Shown here: piece by piece, positions 9,827-19,337 of the stretch
Layout of the letters: each line of letters begins with the position of its first letter
Numbering within the stretch: the stretch's first letter is position 1
Source of the DNA: Phormidium tenue FACHB-1052
GTDB taxonomy: Bacteria; Cyanobacteriota; Cyanobacteriia; Phormidesmidales; Phormidesmidaceae
Assembly: GCF_014696675.1 (NCBI RefSeq)
Contig: NZ_JACJQN010000003.1
Coordinates: 237,967-301,966 of the forward strand
Direction of reading: 5' to 3'
DNA: 64,000 nt
Notes under the pieces: model-generated
Databases searched by the model: none
What the model was told of the DNA's origin: nothing
What the model saw: only the letters and a program-made list of their open reading frames with translations
Position numbers and translations under genes: made by a program

Positions 9827-11217
9827 GCGCACTGCTTCAAACTCGCTGGGGCGACGACTGGCTGATCGGCCCCAGCAGCCAGTCGTTTTGGCAGTACCTC
9901 AATGAATTCATTCCTGTTTTTGCTGCCTATAGAGAATTCTGCGGTTCCCACAGCCCCGCAGTTTTGATCGCCGAACCTGAACCGCTTCAGTTTTTGGCGG
10001 CCTCTCTAGCCGCCTGGTCAGCAGATTGCACCGTGGTCTTGGCTAACCCTCGCTGGGGCGAGAACGAGCGCCACCAGGTGCAGACCATGGTCGATCCAGC
10101 CTGGGGCAATCCCTTGGTACCGAGAATTTCGGCCTATGCCTGCCGAGTGCCCGACGGACAGTCAAGGCAGATGCTCATTCCTACGGGCGGTTCGTCGGGA
10201 CAGATCAAGTTTGTGGCGCATAACTGGGAGACCTTAATGGTCTCTGTAGAAGGCTTTCGCGCCCACTTTGAGGTCGAGCGCGTTCACGCTTACTGCGTAC
10301 TGCCGCTGTTTCACGTTAGCGGGCTGATGCAGGCGTTGCGGGTGCTGTCCACAGGCGGGCAGCTAGCGCTCCAGCCCTACGGCCATCTCAAACGGGAAGA
10401 ATTCTTGCCCTTACCGCCCGGTGGATTTCTCTCGCTAGTGCCGACTCAGTTGCAAGAACTGCTGGCTTTAGGCAGTGAGTTTATTTCCTGGCTGCGAAGT
10501 TTTCGAGCAGTGTTGTTGGGGGGCGCTCCGGCAGGGAAGGCGCTGCTCGATCAGTCTCAAACTTTGGGCATTCCCGTTGCCCTTACCTACGGCATGACCG
10601 AAACCGCCGCCCAGGTTGCCACCCTGCTGCCAGAGGAATTTTTGGCGGGGCACCGCAGCAGCGGCAGACCGTTACCCCATGTAAAACTCACTGTTATTAA
10701 TGATCAGGGGCAACCCCAGCGATCGGGGCAAGCGGGGCGGGTGGTTATTCAGGCCGAATCCTTGGCTTTAGGATATCGGGGTGCTTCCAGCAAAAAGGGT
10801 TCCTGGGTGGTGGGCAGTGCCCACCCTACGGGGTTCGCTACTGATGATATTGGCTATTTGGATGACGGGGGCTATCTACACATCGTTGGGCGCAGCAGCA
10901 CCAAGATTATTACCGGCGGCGAGAATGTGTTCCCTGAGGAGATTGAGGCGGTGCTGTTGGCGACGGGCTGGGTGAACGATGCTTGCGTGGTGGGGCTGCC
11001 CTGCGATCGCTGGGGTCAGCAGCTTTGCGCCCTGGTGATGATGGATTCCTCAATATCGCTAAACGATCTCACTGAACGACTGCGATCGCAGTTAGCCCCC
11101 TTCAAACTACCCAAGCAGTGGATTCTCGTTAGCGCCCTACCTAGAACCGCCCAGGGCAAACTCAGCCGTCCCCAGGCCTTAGCGCTGGCTCAAAAGATTC
11201 TGGGCATGGCCTGTTAA
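9811..11217 (+). CDS. menE: 2-Succinylbenzoate-CoA ligase
   Basis: From ATG at 9811 the protein is 468 residues; a longer frame opening at 9724 would lie inside menC and is rejected. ANL-superfamily adenylate-forming enzyme that activates o-succinylbenzoate with ATP and CoA. The P-loop-like motif is PTGGSSGQIKF, the A5-like motif is LTYGMTETAAQ, the hinge region contains GYLDDGGYLHIVGRSSTKII, and the catalytic lysine lies in TAQGKLSR near the C-terminus. Between the LALGYRG and DDIGYLD motifs is an unusual segment, SKKGSWVVGSAHPTG, encoded by an inserted palindromic repeat (10809-10829). The reading frame stays open across it. Confidence 0.94.
   Translation: MGQTLSALLQTRWGDDWLIGPSSQSFWQYLNEFIPVFAAYREFCGSHSPAVLIAEPEPLQFLAASLAAWSADCTVVLANPRWGENERHQVQTMVDPAWGNPLVPRISAYACRVPDGQSRQMLIPTGGSSGQIKFVAHNWETLMVSVEGFRAHFEVERVHAYCVLPLFHVSGLMQALRVLSTGGQLALQPYGHLKREEFLPLPPGGFLSLVPTQLQELLALGSEFISWLRSFRAVLLGGAPAGKALLDQSQTLGIPVALTYGMTETAAQVATLLPEEFLAGHRSSGRPLPHVKLTVINDQGQPQRSGQAGRVVIQAESLALGYRGASSKKGSWVVGSAHPTGFATDDIGYLDDGGYLHIVGRSSTKIITGGENVFPEEIEAVLLATGWVNDACVVGLPCDRWGQQLCALVMMDSSISLNDLTERLRSQLAPFKLPKQWILVSALPRTAQGKLSRPQALALAQKILGMAC
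10809..10829. repeat. GGTGGGCAGTGCCCACC palindromic repeat inside menE
   Basis: The 21-base element (palindrome plus CTAC) is identical to the copy at 1914-1934 and differs by one base from those at 17413 and 17578. It reads in frame as VVGSAHPT within MenE, in the variable loop just before the LDDG hinge. Confidence 0.85.
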
Positions 11218-11227
11218 GATTCCTGAC

Positions 11228-11683
11228 TCATTTCACGGGTTTGATCCAGTTCTGCTGGCGCGCTAGCTCTAGGCTAGCGGCAGCGGCGGCAAATATGAGC
11301 AGGCTTTCGGCGATCGCCACCGCAAAGGGCCAGCCCCGCAGGCTAACCGCTGCCGCCACATTCACCAGGGCCAGTCCCCGCACCAGACTAAAGGCAAGAA
11401 CGACTCCGGCTTTAAGCTGCGGGTTTGGGTCTTGGCGCACGGCGTAGCGGTAGGTGATGCCGAAGAGGCCACCGGAGAGGCCCGCAAAAATGGCGCTGAC
11501 CCAAAAGGTGCTGCCGCTTAGACCGGATGCGATCGAGGTCAACGCTGCTCCCCAACCGATGGTCGGCACTCGATGCGCCAGCAGTAGACTCCCAGCAGCC
11601 ATTCCCGCAGCGATCCCCGCTAGCACCGCTGCCTTCAGCGACTCAATTCGATCTTCATCTGTAAACGGACGCGCGATCGCCAC
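11228..11683 (-). CDS. Conserved cyanobacterial membrane protein
   Basis: A 151-residue protein with about four hydrophobic segments (roughly residues 17-38, 45-75, 90-112 and 118-140) after a short charged N-terminus (TDEDRIESLKAAVLAG). It resembles uncharacterised cyanobacterial membrane proteins; no enzymatic motif is visible. Its start is 8 bases after the upstream flavoprotein stop, so the two form an operon. Confidence 0.75.
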   Translation of the reverse strand: MAIARPFTDEDRIESLKAAVLAGIAAGMAAGSLLLAHRVPTIGWGAALTSIASGLSGSTFWVSAIFAGLSGGLFGITYRYAVRQDPNPQLKAGVVLAFSLVRGLALVNVAAAVSLRGWPFAVAIAESLLIFAAAAASLELARQQNWIKPVK

Positions 11684-11691
11684 AACAGCCT

Positions 11692-13056
11692 CTATTTCGC
11701 CTCAACTCGTTCCAGCCAGCCGCGCATTTTGCCGGGGTTGAGCAGCCCGTGGGGGTCAACCTCAGCCTTAAAATTCACCTGTACCGCGTCCACCTTTTTC
11801 ATGCCGCCGTCTTCGAGCAGATAGGTGTGGGGGTTGGCGATCAGCGCGCCGTGCTCTTCGTGGTAGCGAATAATTTCGGCCAGACGCTCAGGGGTCGAAT
11901 AGCGCACGATTTGCAGCGCCGCCGGAATCGTGTTGCCCCCCATGCGCAGGTACTCCAGGTGCATGATCACCTCGTCGCCAAAGTATTCATAGAAGTGGCG
12001 CACCCGCTCCAGCTTAGAGTCGTAGGGAAACAGGGTTTGCAGGTAGGTGAGCGACGGGTCAACGCTGCGGGCGTGGAGGGTGGTGTGGTTCCAGGTAAAC
12101 TCCGCCAGGGGCGCGCCTTTGCTGGCTTCCTGGGCCGATTTGCTATAGGTGATGGTGCCGCCAAATTCCCTCACCAATTCTTCAAATAGAGCTAGGGACG
12201 GCTCGGCCACCATCAGCAGCGCCACCGCTTTGCCCTCAGGCAGGTAGGGTTTCAGAGACGCAAAATAGCTGGGGATCGGCCAGGCATGGATGCTGATCAA
12301 CTTTTTGATCAACCCGTCGGCATCACCCAGGGTCTGGCCAAAGTGGGCGGCGGTCATAAAATCGTCGAAGGCCACAATCACCTCCGCCCAGGGGTAGGCC
12401 AGGCCAAGGGGAATCTCTAACTCGGTAATAATGCCGTTGGTGCCATAGGCATGGTTAACCTGTTGCACCGCATCACCGCGCAGCTCGATCACCCTGGGAT
12501 TGTCTTCCATTGTGACCACGCGCACGGCGTTGAGATTGCCGCGATCGCGCAGCTGCCCATAGGTAATCGACCCAATGCCGCCGCTGCCGCCGCCAATAAA
12601 TCCGCCAATGGTCGCCGTGCGGTAGGTCGATGGGTACATGCGCAGCTCCCACCCAGTTTCGCGGGTGACTTTATCAATCGCCGCCAGCTTGGCCCCCGGC
12701 TCCACCCAGGCCACCCCCGGCTCTACCCGCTTCACCGCGTTCATTTTGCTCAAGTCCAGCACCACCCCGCCCTCTAGGGGAATACACTGGCCGTAGTTGC
12801 CGGTGCCCGCCCCCCGCACGGTGACAGGTACTCGCGCCTCGACGCAGATCTTGGCCGCAGCCAGCACCTCGGCTTCACTGGTGGGGCGCACAATCAAGTC
12901 GGCCACCAAATCCGCTAGCTGCTCCTTCAGCACTGGGCTGAAATAGTAGTAGTCCTTGGAGAGTTTTTCGCGCTGGTTGGGGTCGCGAATCGTTTCGATC
13001 GCACCAAAGGCCTGGGCTAGAGCATCCCAGTCGGTAGCAGGGCGAGCCAGGGGCAT
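11692..13056 (-). CDS. FAD-binding oxidoreductase (GlcD/D-lactate dehydrogenase type)
   Basis: A 454-residue flavoprotein of the VAO/PCMH family. The FAD-binding N-terminal half includes LIVRPTSEAEVLAAAKIC, VRGAGTGNYGQCIPLEGG and GGFIGGGSGGIGS, and the C-terminus ends with the family motif VDPHGLLNPGKM. This group includes glycolate dehydrogenase GlcD and D-lactate dehydrogenases; the substrate cannot be fixed from sequence. A GlcE-like flavoprotein is encoded at 35309-36577, but no GlcF iron-sulfur subunit is in the window. Confidence 0.85.
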   Translation of the reverse strand: MPLARPATDWDALAQAFGAIETIRDPNQREKLSKDYYYFSPVLKEQLADLVADLIVRPTSEAEVLAAAKICVEARVPVTVRGAGTGNYGQCIPLEGGVVLDLSKMNAVKRVEPGVAWVEPGAKLAAIDKVTRETGWELRMYPSTYRTATIGGFIGGGSGGIGSITYGQLRDRGNLNAVRVVTMEDNPRVIELRGDAVQQVNHAYGTNGIITELEIPLGLAYPWAEVIVAFDDFMTAAHFGQTLGDADGLIKKLISIHAWPIPSYFASLKPYLPEGKAVALLMVAEPSLALFEELVREFGGTITYSKSAQEASKGAPLAEFTWNHTTLHARSVDPSLTYLQTLFPYDSKLERVRHFYEYFGDEVIMHLEYLRMGGNTIPAALQIVRYSTPERLAEIIRYHEEHGALIANPHTYLLEDGGMKKVDAVQVNFKAEVDPHGLLNPGKMRGWLERVEAK

Positions 13057-13228
13057 AGGCGAATCAACCAGTAGAAGATAGCTGTTGCTAGTGTAAAGTG
13101 CCGGTCGGGTGGCTGATCTGTATAGAAGAGTGCGATCGCCATTTTAATCCATCGCCCTAAACGCAAAGGGCCAAAGCAGCTTCCTACCCTGACCCCCTGA
13201 GGTGTGCGATCGCCTTCAGCGCCTATCG

Positions 13229-14596
13229 CTAAATAGCAGGAACTGAGCCATCGTTGTAGCGCCGCAGATTAGCACCCAGCAGCCGAAGCTTGCCCTCTAG
13301 ATCGTCGTAGCCGCGATCGAGGTGGTGCAGACCCTGGATGGTAGTGGTGCCCTTGGCCGCCAGACCGGCCAGCACCAGTGCCGCCGAGGCCCGCAGGTCG
13401 GTGGCCAGCACCGGAGCCCCCGAGAGCTGATGAACGCCCTTGATGATGGCGCAGTTGCCGTTGAGGCGAATATCGGCCCCCATACGGTTGAGTTCGGCCA
13501 CGTGGCGCAGGCGGTTTTCAAACACCGTTTCGGTGATCAGGCTACTGCCCTCGCAGACCGCCATCAGCGCCATAAACTGGGCCTGCATATCGGTGGGGAA
13601 ACCCGGAAACGGCCCGGTTTGAATATCGGTAGGGGAAATGCTGTGGGAGGGCACGTAGCGCACCCGACTGGGGCCATCGACCACTACCTGGCCACCAATT
13701 TCCTGAAGCTTGGCAATCACCGCCGTCAGGTGCTCAGGAATGACGGGGTGGAGACTGATTTCGGAGCGGGTGATAGCCCCGGCCACCAGCAGAGTGCCCG
13801 CCTCAATACGGTCTGGGATAATGCCATAGTCAGTGCTGTGCAGGCTGGGCACCCCAGCAATGGTGATGGTGTTGGTGCCCGCGCCGCGAATCCGTGCTCC
13901 CATGGCCCGGCAGAAGTTGGCTAAGTCAGTGACTTCAGGCTCTTGGGCGGCGTTTTCAATAATGGTTTCGCCGTCGGCCAGGGTAGCCGCCATCATTAGG
14001 GTTTCGGTGGCCCCCACGCTGGGGTAGTCGAGGTAAATCTTGGCCCCTTGCAGCCGTCTACTGCTGCCGGGTACGTAGGCGTGAACGGTGCCGTGCTCAA
14101 TATGAACATCGGCCCCCATAGCCTGAAGCCCTCGCACGTGCAGCTCTACCGGGCGAGCCCCGATCGCGCAGCCACCGGGCAGGGGAATGCGCGCTACTCC
14201 CATGCGGGCGAGCAGCGGGCCGATGACAAAAAAGCTGGCGCGCAGACGACTCACTAGGTCGTAGGGCGCTTTGGTATGAGCGATGGTGCTGGCATCTACC
14301 ACTAGGGCATCGTCTTCGCGCTTGAGGCTTACCCCGAGGGCAGTGAGCACCTCCCCCATGCACTCAATATCCATCAGGTGAGGAATATTGCGAATGCGGC
14401 AGGGCTGGGAGCAGAGCAGGGTACCGGCCATCACCACCAGGGCAGAATTTTTGGCTCCGCTGATGGTGGCTTGGCCTCTTAGGGGAGTCCCGCCGGTAAT
14501 TTCAAGGACAGCACCATCCGCTTCGGCAGCGGCTACAGGGTTAGGTAAACCAATGGACGTAACGATAGCGGTGTCCTCCACGACTGATAACTCCAC
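13229..14596 (-). CDS. murA: UDP-N-acetylglucosamine 1-carboxyvinyltransferase MurA
   Basis: A 455-residue enolpyruvyl transferase for the first committed step of peptidoglycan synthesis. The N-terminal SGAKNSAL motif carries the catalytic lysine and the loop [15 protein letters not shown] carries the cysteine targeted by fosfomycin in the family. About 30 residues precede the usual MurA start ([13 protein letters not shown]), so a start closer to the core is possible. It is a single-gene unit, divergent from the tRNA-Leu region. Confidence 0.96.
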   Translation of the reverse strand: MELSVVEDTAIVTSIGLPNPVAAAEADGAVLEITGGTPLRGQATISGAKNSALVVMAGTLLCSQPCRIRNIPHLMDIECMGEVLTALGVSLKREDDALVVDASTIAHTKAPYDLVSRLRASFFVIGPLLARMGVARIPLPGGCAIGARPVELHVRGLQAMGADVHIEHGTVHAYVPGSSRRLQGAKIYLDYPSVGATETLMMAATLADGETIIENAAQEPEVTDLANFCRAMGARIRGAGTNTITIAGVPSLHSTDYGIIPDRIEAGTLLVAGAITRSEISLHPVIPEHLTAVIAKLQEIGGQVVVDGPSRVRYVPSHSISPTDIQTGPFPGFPTDMQAQFMALMAVCEGSSLITETVFENRLRHVAELNRMGADIRLNGNCAIIKGVHQLSGAPVLATDLRASAALVLAGLAAKGTTTIQGLHHLDRGYDDLEGKLRLLGANLRRYNDGSVPAI

Positions 14597-14787
14597 CTTT
14601 TCCCAAATTTCGTCTAGATTCTACTCGAAATCATCAATTTCGCCACAGTAGTCAAGACTTATTTGCCGGGCTTGGCCACATCAGGATAGCCGATTCACTT
14701 AAAATCACGAAATCTTTTTTTACACGCTTGACTTCGACGCAAACTCAGTGCATGATTACAAATCGCGGCGGTAATAACGCCCGGCCA

Positions 14788-14871
14788 GCGGAACTGGCGG
14801 AATTGGTAGACGCGCTAGGTTCAGGTCCTAGTGTTAGCAATAATGTCCGGGTTCAAGTCCCGGGTTCCGCA
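14788..14871 (+). tRNA. tRNA-Leu (CAG)
   Basis: The 84-base sequence folds as a class II tRNA. Acceptor arms GCGGAAC and GTTCCGC are complementary, the D-loop region contains GGAATTGGTAGACGC, the anticodon stem CTAGG/CCTAG encloses TTCAGGT with anticodon CAG, a long variable arm follows, and the T-arm reads CCGGGTTCAAGTCCCGG. Discriminator A is at 14871; CCA is not encoded. No intron is present. Confidence 0.96.
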
Positions 14872-14919
14872 TCTCATAGTCGACAACGACAGTCAAACGG
14901 TTAACCAGGGGATTACGTC

Positions 14920-15717
14920 ATGCTTACGAGCCTGCAAAATCCCCTGGTTAAACTGTTTAGGAAGCTGCACCAGGCCAAGGCACGGCGATCGCAAAGCCAA
15001 TTTCTGCTCGAAGGCACCCACCTGATCCAGGAAGCCCTCGCCACTAGCTATCCCTTAGACATCGCCTGCTACACCCCGGCTTGGCAAAAGGCTCATCCCA
15101 ATTTGGCCTTGGAACTAGAGCAGCGGGCCGAGCGAGTTGAGCTGGTGTCTGACGCTGTTTTAGAAGGCATGGCAACGACCCAGCACCCCGATGGGATAGT
15201 GGCGATCGCCCCCCAGCTTCTCCGCACCCCAAATCCTGAGCTTGAGGGCATTGGGCTAGTAGTAGAAACCCTGCAAGACCCCGGCAACCTGGGCACGATC
15301 ATTCGCACAGCGGTAGCCACTGGAGTCGATGGCCTGTGGCTCAGTACCGATAGCGTCGCCCCCGATCATCCCAAAGTACTGCGGGCCTCAGCAGGCCAGT
15401 GGTTTCGGCTGCCCCTGGCAGTGGTAGACGATTTGAATACTATTCTGGCGAGTTGGCATCAGGCGGGAGTGCAGCTAGTAGCCGCCAGTTCCCACGCCAC
15501 GGTGGACTATTGGTCGGTGGATTTCACCAAACCCACAGTGATTGTGCTGGGCAATGAGGGGACCGGGCTGTCGGCAGACCTTCAGCGCCAGGCTACGGTA
15601 CAGGTGCGAATTCCGATGGCGGGAGGAGTAGAGTCCCTCAATGTGGGGGTTTCGGCGGCGCTGCTGCTCTATGAGGCGCGGCGGCAGCGGGAGTGGGGAA
15701 GTGGGAGAGAGAGATAA
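14920..15717 (+). CDS. TrmH/SpoU family RNA 2'-O-methyltransferase
   Basis: A 265-residue SPOUT enzyme. The N-terminal about 95 residues form the RNA-binding substrate domain (SLQNPLVKLFRKLHQAKAR, FLLEGTHLIQEAL), followed by the knotted domain with the three motifs: LQDPGNLGTIIRTA (motif 1), VLGNEGTGLS (motif 2) and IPMAGGVESLNVGVSAALLL (motif 3). It methylates rRNA or tRNA using SAM; the exact site is unknown. It begins 48 bases after tRNA-Leu and could be read with it. Confidence 0.93.
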   Translation: MLTSLQNPLVKLFRKLHQAKARRSQSQFLLEGTHLIQEALATSYPLDIACYTPAWQKAHPNLALELEQRAERVELVSDAVLEGMATTQHPDGIVAIAPQLLRTPNPELEGIGLVVETLQDPGNLGTIIRTAVATGVDGLWLSTDSVAPDHPKVLRASAGQWFRLPLAVVDDLNTILASWHQAGVQLVAASSHATVDYWSVDFTKPTVIVLGNEGTGLSADLQRQATVQVRIPMAGGVESLNVGVSAALLLYEARRQREWGSGRER

Positions 15718-15776
15718 GTTTTGAATTTTGAGTTCAGGGGTTGAATTCAAAATTCGAAACTAAACACTCAAAACTT
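15718..15776. repeat. AT-rich TTTTGAATTTTGA repeat with inverted arms
   Basis: Immediately after the methyltransferase stop, GTTTTGAATTTTGAGTT and its complementary copy (AACACTCAAAACTTTC) with a middle TTGAATTCAAAATTCG give an imperfect hairpin. Same family as the arms at 1831-2020, 8805-8822 and 63170-63240. Confidence 0.6.
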
Positions 15777-15971
15777 TCATCACCCTCCCCGGCTTGTCTG
15801 ATTGCTCTCGGTGGTCAAGAATGAAAAGAAACTTTGTTTGTCGTAGCATCCATACTCTACGACCCATGTCTCTAGCCCGCATTTGCCGCTAGGCTGAGGG
15901 CAGAATCCTCCCACGACCTAGCTTGAATCGACCCTGTTTGGATTATTGGATTACCTGTTCAGGAGCCTGCT

Positions 15972-17408
15972 GTGAGCGACGCATTTGATTACGACCTGCT
16001 AATTATTGGTGCTGGGGTAGGGGGCCACGGGGCTGCCCTGCACGCGGTGAAGCGGGGGTTAAAGACGGCCATTGTTGAAGCCGATGTGATGGGGGGCACC
16101 TGCGTCAACCGGGGCTGCATTCCCTCTAAGGCGCTGCTGGCAGCGTCGGGCCGAGTGCGAGAGCTGCGCAACGAACACCACCTAAAATCTCTGGGCATTT
16201 CGGTGGGCAATGTCACCTACGATCGCGAGGCCATTGCCGACCACGCCAAAAATCTGGTCAGCAAAATCCAGGGCGATATGACCAACAGCCTCACTCGGCT
16301 GGGAGTCGATATCATTAAGGGCTGGGCGCGGCTGGCGGGGGAGCAGAAGGCGGCGATCGCCACCCCCGATGGCGAAAAAATTGTGACGGCCAAAGATATT
16401 ATTCTGTCGCCCGGCTCGGTGCCTTTTGTGCCCCCCGGCATTGAAACCGACGGCAAAACCGTCTTCACCAGCGACGAAGCCCTGAAGCTCGACTGGCTAC
16501 CCGACTGGATCGCCATCATCGGCAGTGGCTACATCGGCCTGGAGTTCTCCGATGTCTACACCGCCCTGGGTTGCGAAGTCACCATCATCGAAGCGCTGGA
16601 TCAGCTGATGCCCACCTTCGACCCCGACATTGCCAAGATCGCTCAGCGGGTGCTGATTGCCCCCCGCGACATCGAAACCCGCGCTGGCGTGATTGCTCAG
16701 AAGGTGACTCCCGGTTCCCCGGTGGTAATCGAGTTGGCCAATCGCGAAACCCGTGAAGTGGTCGAGACTCTGGAAGTGGACGCCTGCCTGGTAGCTACCG
16801 GGCGCATCCCGGCTACGAAGGATTTGGGTCTAGAAAAAGTTGGCGTCGAGGCCGATCGCCGGGGATTCATTCCTGTGGACGATCACCTGCAAGTGCTGCG
16901 AAACGGCGAACCGGTGCCCCATCTGTGGGCGATCGGCGATGCTACCGGCAAAATGATGCTGGCCCACGCCGCCTCAGCCCAGGGTATTCTCACGGTCGAA
17001 ACCATCTGCGGCGAGCCGCGCCAGATCAACTACCTCAGCATTCCGGCGGCGGCCTTTACCCACCCCGAGGTCAGCTTTGTGGGGATGACAGAACCCGCCG
17101 CCAAGACCCTAGCCGAGGCCGAGGGCTTTGCCATCGACACCGTGAAGACTTACTTTAAGGGCAACTCTAAGGCTCTAGCCGAGGGAGAGGGTGACGGGCT
17201 CGCCAAGGTGATCTACCGCAAAGACACTGGCGAAATTCTCGGCGCTCACATCATTGGTATGCACGCGGCGGATCTGATTCAGGAAGCGGCCAATGCGATC
17301 GCCAACGGTCAGACCGTAACCGAACTGTCGTTCTGCGTCCACACCCACCCCACCCTCTCGGAAGTGCTCGACGAAGCCTTTAAGCGGGCGGTGGTAGTCT
17401 CGGCCTAG
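15972..17408 (+). CDS. lpdA: Dihydrolipoyl dehydrogenase
   Basis: A 478-residue class I pyridine nucleotide-disulfide oxidoreductase, E3 of the pyruvate dehydrogenase and glycine cleavage complexes. FAD motif [10 protein letters not shown] near the start, redox-active disulfide in [16 protein letters not shown]-binding [10 protein letters not shown], second FAD motif AIGDATG and C-terminal base pair in HTHPTLSE are all intact. Start is GTG at 15972, with CAGGAG at ribosome-binding distance. It is followed at once by a pair of inverted palindromic repeats. Confidence 0.95.
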   Translation: MSDAFDYDLLIIGAGVGGHGAALHAVKRGLKTAIVEADVMGGTCVNRGCIPSKALLAASGRVRELRNEHHLKSLGISVGNVTYDREAIADHAKNLVSKIQGDMTNSLTRLGVDIIKGWARLAGEQKAAIATPDGEKIVTAKDIILSPGSVPFVPPGIETDGKTVFTSDEALKLDWLPDWIAIIGSGYIGLEFSDVYTALGCEVTIIEALDQLMPTFDPDIAKIAQRVLIAPRDIETRAGVIAQKVTPGSPVVIELANRETREVVETLEVDACLVATGRIPATKDLGLEKVGVEADRRGFIPVDDHLQVLRNGEPVPHLWAIGDATGKMMLAHAASAQGILTVETICGEPRQINYLSIPAAAFTHPEVSFVGMTEPAAKTLAEAEGFAIDTVKTYFKGNSKALAEGEGDGLAKVIYRKDTGEILGAHIIGMHAADLIQEAANAIANGQTVTELSFCVHTHPTLSEVLDEAFKRAVVVSA

Positions 17409-17412
17409 ATGC

Positions 17413-17598
17413 GTAGGGTGGGCATTGCCCACCACCTACCCCAGTTTTAGGGGGTAGGACTAAGGGGCAGGACTAGTTCCATCAGCCGGGCAGTGACTTT
17501 ACGGTTTGATGGTGTGCTCAAGCGATGGCGGTGATGTCCACCCTACAATTTAGAAACTGGTAATTAGCCCAGACAGGGGTGGGCATTGCCCACCCTAC
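17413..17598. repeat. Pair of inverted GGTGGGCATTGCCCACC palindromes
   Basis: Copy one (GTAGGGTGGGCATTGCCCACC, 17413-17433) and copy two (reverse complement arrangement, 17578-17598) bracket about 145 bases. A degenerate copy (GTGATGTCCACCCTAC) lies at about 17531-17546. The block fills the lpdA-trpC spacer; no transposase is encoded. Confidence 0.8.
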
Positions 17599-17629
17599 TA
17601 TTCAAGATCGCCCATATCAAACTCCAAAG

Positions 17630-18523
17630 ATGAAGATTCGCCGCCGCCCTCCCAATCCCGCTGTTGCGGTTAAACACTTGCAGTACCAAATTAAAGTGGA
17701 CGATGCCGAACCCCAAAATATTTTAGAAGAAATTGTTTGGCAGAAGGAGACAGAGGTCGCTCAGCTGCGGGAGCGCCTACCCCTAGCCGATTTGCAGCGG
17801 CAGGTGCTCGATGCCCCCCCGCCCCGCAACTTTGTTGCCGCTCTGCGCGATGGTCGCACCACGCCAGCGCTGATTGCTGAAGTGAAAAAGGCCTCTCCCA
17901 GCCAGGGGGTAATGCGGCCTGATTTTGACCCGGTGGCGATCGCCCAAACCTACGCCGCCCACGGAGCTACCTGCCTCTCGGTGCTCACCGACAAAACCTT
18001 CTTTCAGGGAGACTTTGACTACCTGACCCAGATTCGGGCAGCGGTTGATCTGCCGCTGCTGTGCAAAGAGTTCATCATCTACCCCTACCAAATGTATCTG
18101 GCCCGGTCGAAGGGGGCCGACGCGGTGCTGCTAATTGCCGCCATTCTCTCTGACCAAGATCTGGCCTACTTTGCCCAGATTGCCAAAGCTCTGGGGATGG
18201 CGGTGCTGGTTGAAGTTCACACCCTGGAGGAGTTAGATCGGGTGCTGGCGGTGCCGAATCTGGCGCTGATTGGCATCAACAACCGAGATCTGGAAACCTT
18301 TACCACCCGCCTAGAGACCACCGCAGAGCTGATTGAGGCGCGCCGCGAGGCTCTAGCCGCCAGCAATGCTCTATTGGTTAGCGAGTCGGGCATTCATACC
18401 CCAGCCGACCTGCGGGCAGTGACGGCGGCTGGAGTGGGGGCCGTGCTGGTGGGTGAGTCGCTGATTCGCCAGCCCGATCCGGGCTTAGCCATTGACCAGC
18501 TTTATGAAAAAAATACGGACTAG
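17630..18523 (+). CDS. trpC: Indole-3-glycerol phosphate synthase
   Basis: From ATG at 17630 the protein is 297 residues; a frame opening at 17579 would read through the palindromic repeat and is rejected. TIM-barrel enzyme of tryptophan synthesis converting CdRP to indole-3-glycerol phosphate. The catalytic lysine motif is [13 protein letters not shown], followed by [31 protein letters not shown] and [10 protein letters not shown]. The first about 25 residues ([20 protein letters not shown]) form the N-terminal extension typical of cyanobacterial TrpC. Confidence 0.95.
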   Translation: MKIRRRPPNPAVAVKHLQYQIKVDDAEPQNILEEIVWQKETEVAQLRERLPLADLQRQVLDAPPPRNFVAALRDGRTTPALIAEVKKASPSQGVMRPDFDPVAIAQTYAAHGATCLSVLTDKTFFQGDFDYLTQIRAAVDLPLLCKEFIIYPYQMYLARSKGADAVLLIAAILSDQDLAYFAQIAKALGMAVLVEVHTLEELDRVLAVPNLALIGINNRDLETFTTRLETTAELIEARREALAASNALLVSESGIHTPADLRAVTAAGVGAVLVGESLIRQPDPGLAIDQLYEKNTD

Positions 18524-18583
18524 ATACTGAAGTCTTTAACGACTTCCTGGTTTAATCAACAGATCTCATCCTGGGGCACCGCA

Positions 18584-18853
18584 ATGGCAAATCTAGGCAA
18601 CCCGCTCCCGCTCCCGTCACACATTCACTACGAACTGCTGCTACGACTGCTAGAGCAGCAAACCATGTCGGTGGCCTACCAAAATCCTCAGATTCGGGTG
18701 CAGGTGCAAGAGTTGATCGTTGCTTTGCGCAAGGCTCTGTCGCAGCAGCGCCAGCTCGAAGAAACCTGTAGACAGGTCAAGATCGACGTTGAATATCAGT
18801 GGTCAACCAACCAGTTGGGCGATCGCTTTTTACCTAAAGACATCGCTCCCTAG
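18584..18853 (+). CDS. DUF5340-like small cyanobacterial protein
   Basis: An 89-residue soluble, helix-rich protein with PLPSHIHYELLLRLLEQQT at the N-terminus and LIVALRKALSQQRQLEETC in the middle, which matches my recollection of the cyanobacterial DUF5340 family. No catalytic motif or membrane segment is visible. It follows trpC by 60 bases in the same direction; function unknown. Confidence 0.75.
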   Translation: MANLGNPLPLPSHIHYELLLRLLEQQTMSVAYQNPQIRVQVQELIVALRKALSQQRQLEETCRQVKIDVEYQWSTNQLGDRFLPKDIAP

Positions 18854-18878
18854 GGGCAAGACTTGGCAAAACGGTAGT

Positions 18879-19189
18879 TTTCCCTACTTCCAGCAAACTT
18901 TTTTCGCTGCAAGCCATATCAACAAAACCGTTGGGGTGCAGCTAGGCTCGATTCAAGAGGGGCTGGCTGAAAATCTGGCGGTAGAGACCCCTGGCATGGA
19001 ACTGTCTCCGCAGTCAGAACGGGCATCACCATGGCGATTGTCATCCACGAGATGGGCTTTGCCCGCGAGGTGGCCAACCGAGTGCTGTTTCTCGACGGCG
19101 GCTACCTGGTGGAAAACGCGCCACCGGACGTATTTTTTAGTGCGCCCAAGAGCGATCGCGCCCAGCAGCTTTTAGAAAAGGTGCTTTAG
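18879..19189 (+). pseudogene. Decayed polar amino-acid ABC transporter remnants
   Basis: Two fragments in different frames are juxtaposed. At about 18879-19004 one frame reads FPYFQQTFFAAS then NKTVGVQLGSIQEGLAENLA, resembling the middle of a type 3 periplasmic amino-acid-binding protein. At 19016-19189 another frame reads TGITMAIVIHEMGFAREVAN followed by RVLFLDGGYLVENAPPD and ends LLEKVL-stop, the C-terminal H-loop region of a GlnQ/HisP-type ATPase. The rest of the binding protein, the permease and the N-terminal ATPase are absent. This is best explained by internal deletion of a former SBP-permease-ATPase operon. There is no intact start for either fragment. Confidence 0.7.
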
Positions 19190-19337
19190 GAGATTCAAGG
19201 TGAACGGCAAACGGTCTATGGCAAAACCGTGAATGGCAAGCTGGATACCTTGACCCCTATACCCTTAGCCCAAAACCCCAACTCCCAAACCCCTAATTCG
19301 TCTAAGCTAGGCAGAGGTTCTAGCTGAGTAAATTATC

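Noticed and set aside
17579..17629. Extended TrpC start reading through the palindromic repeat
   Set aside because: The residues are encoded by a dispersed repeat and are absent from the family; ATG 17630 is preferred.
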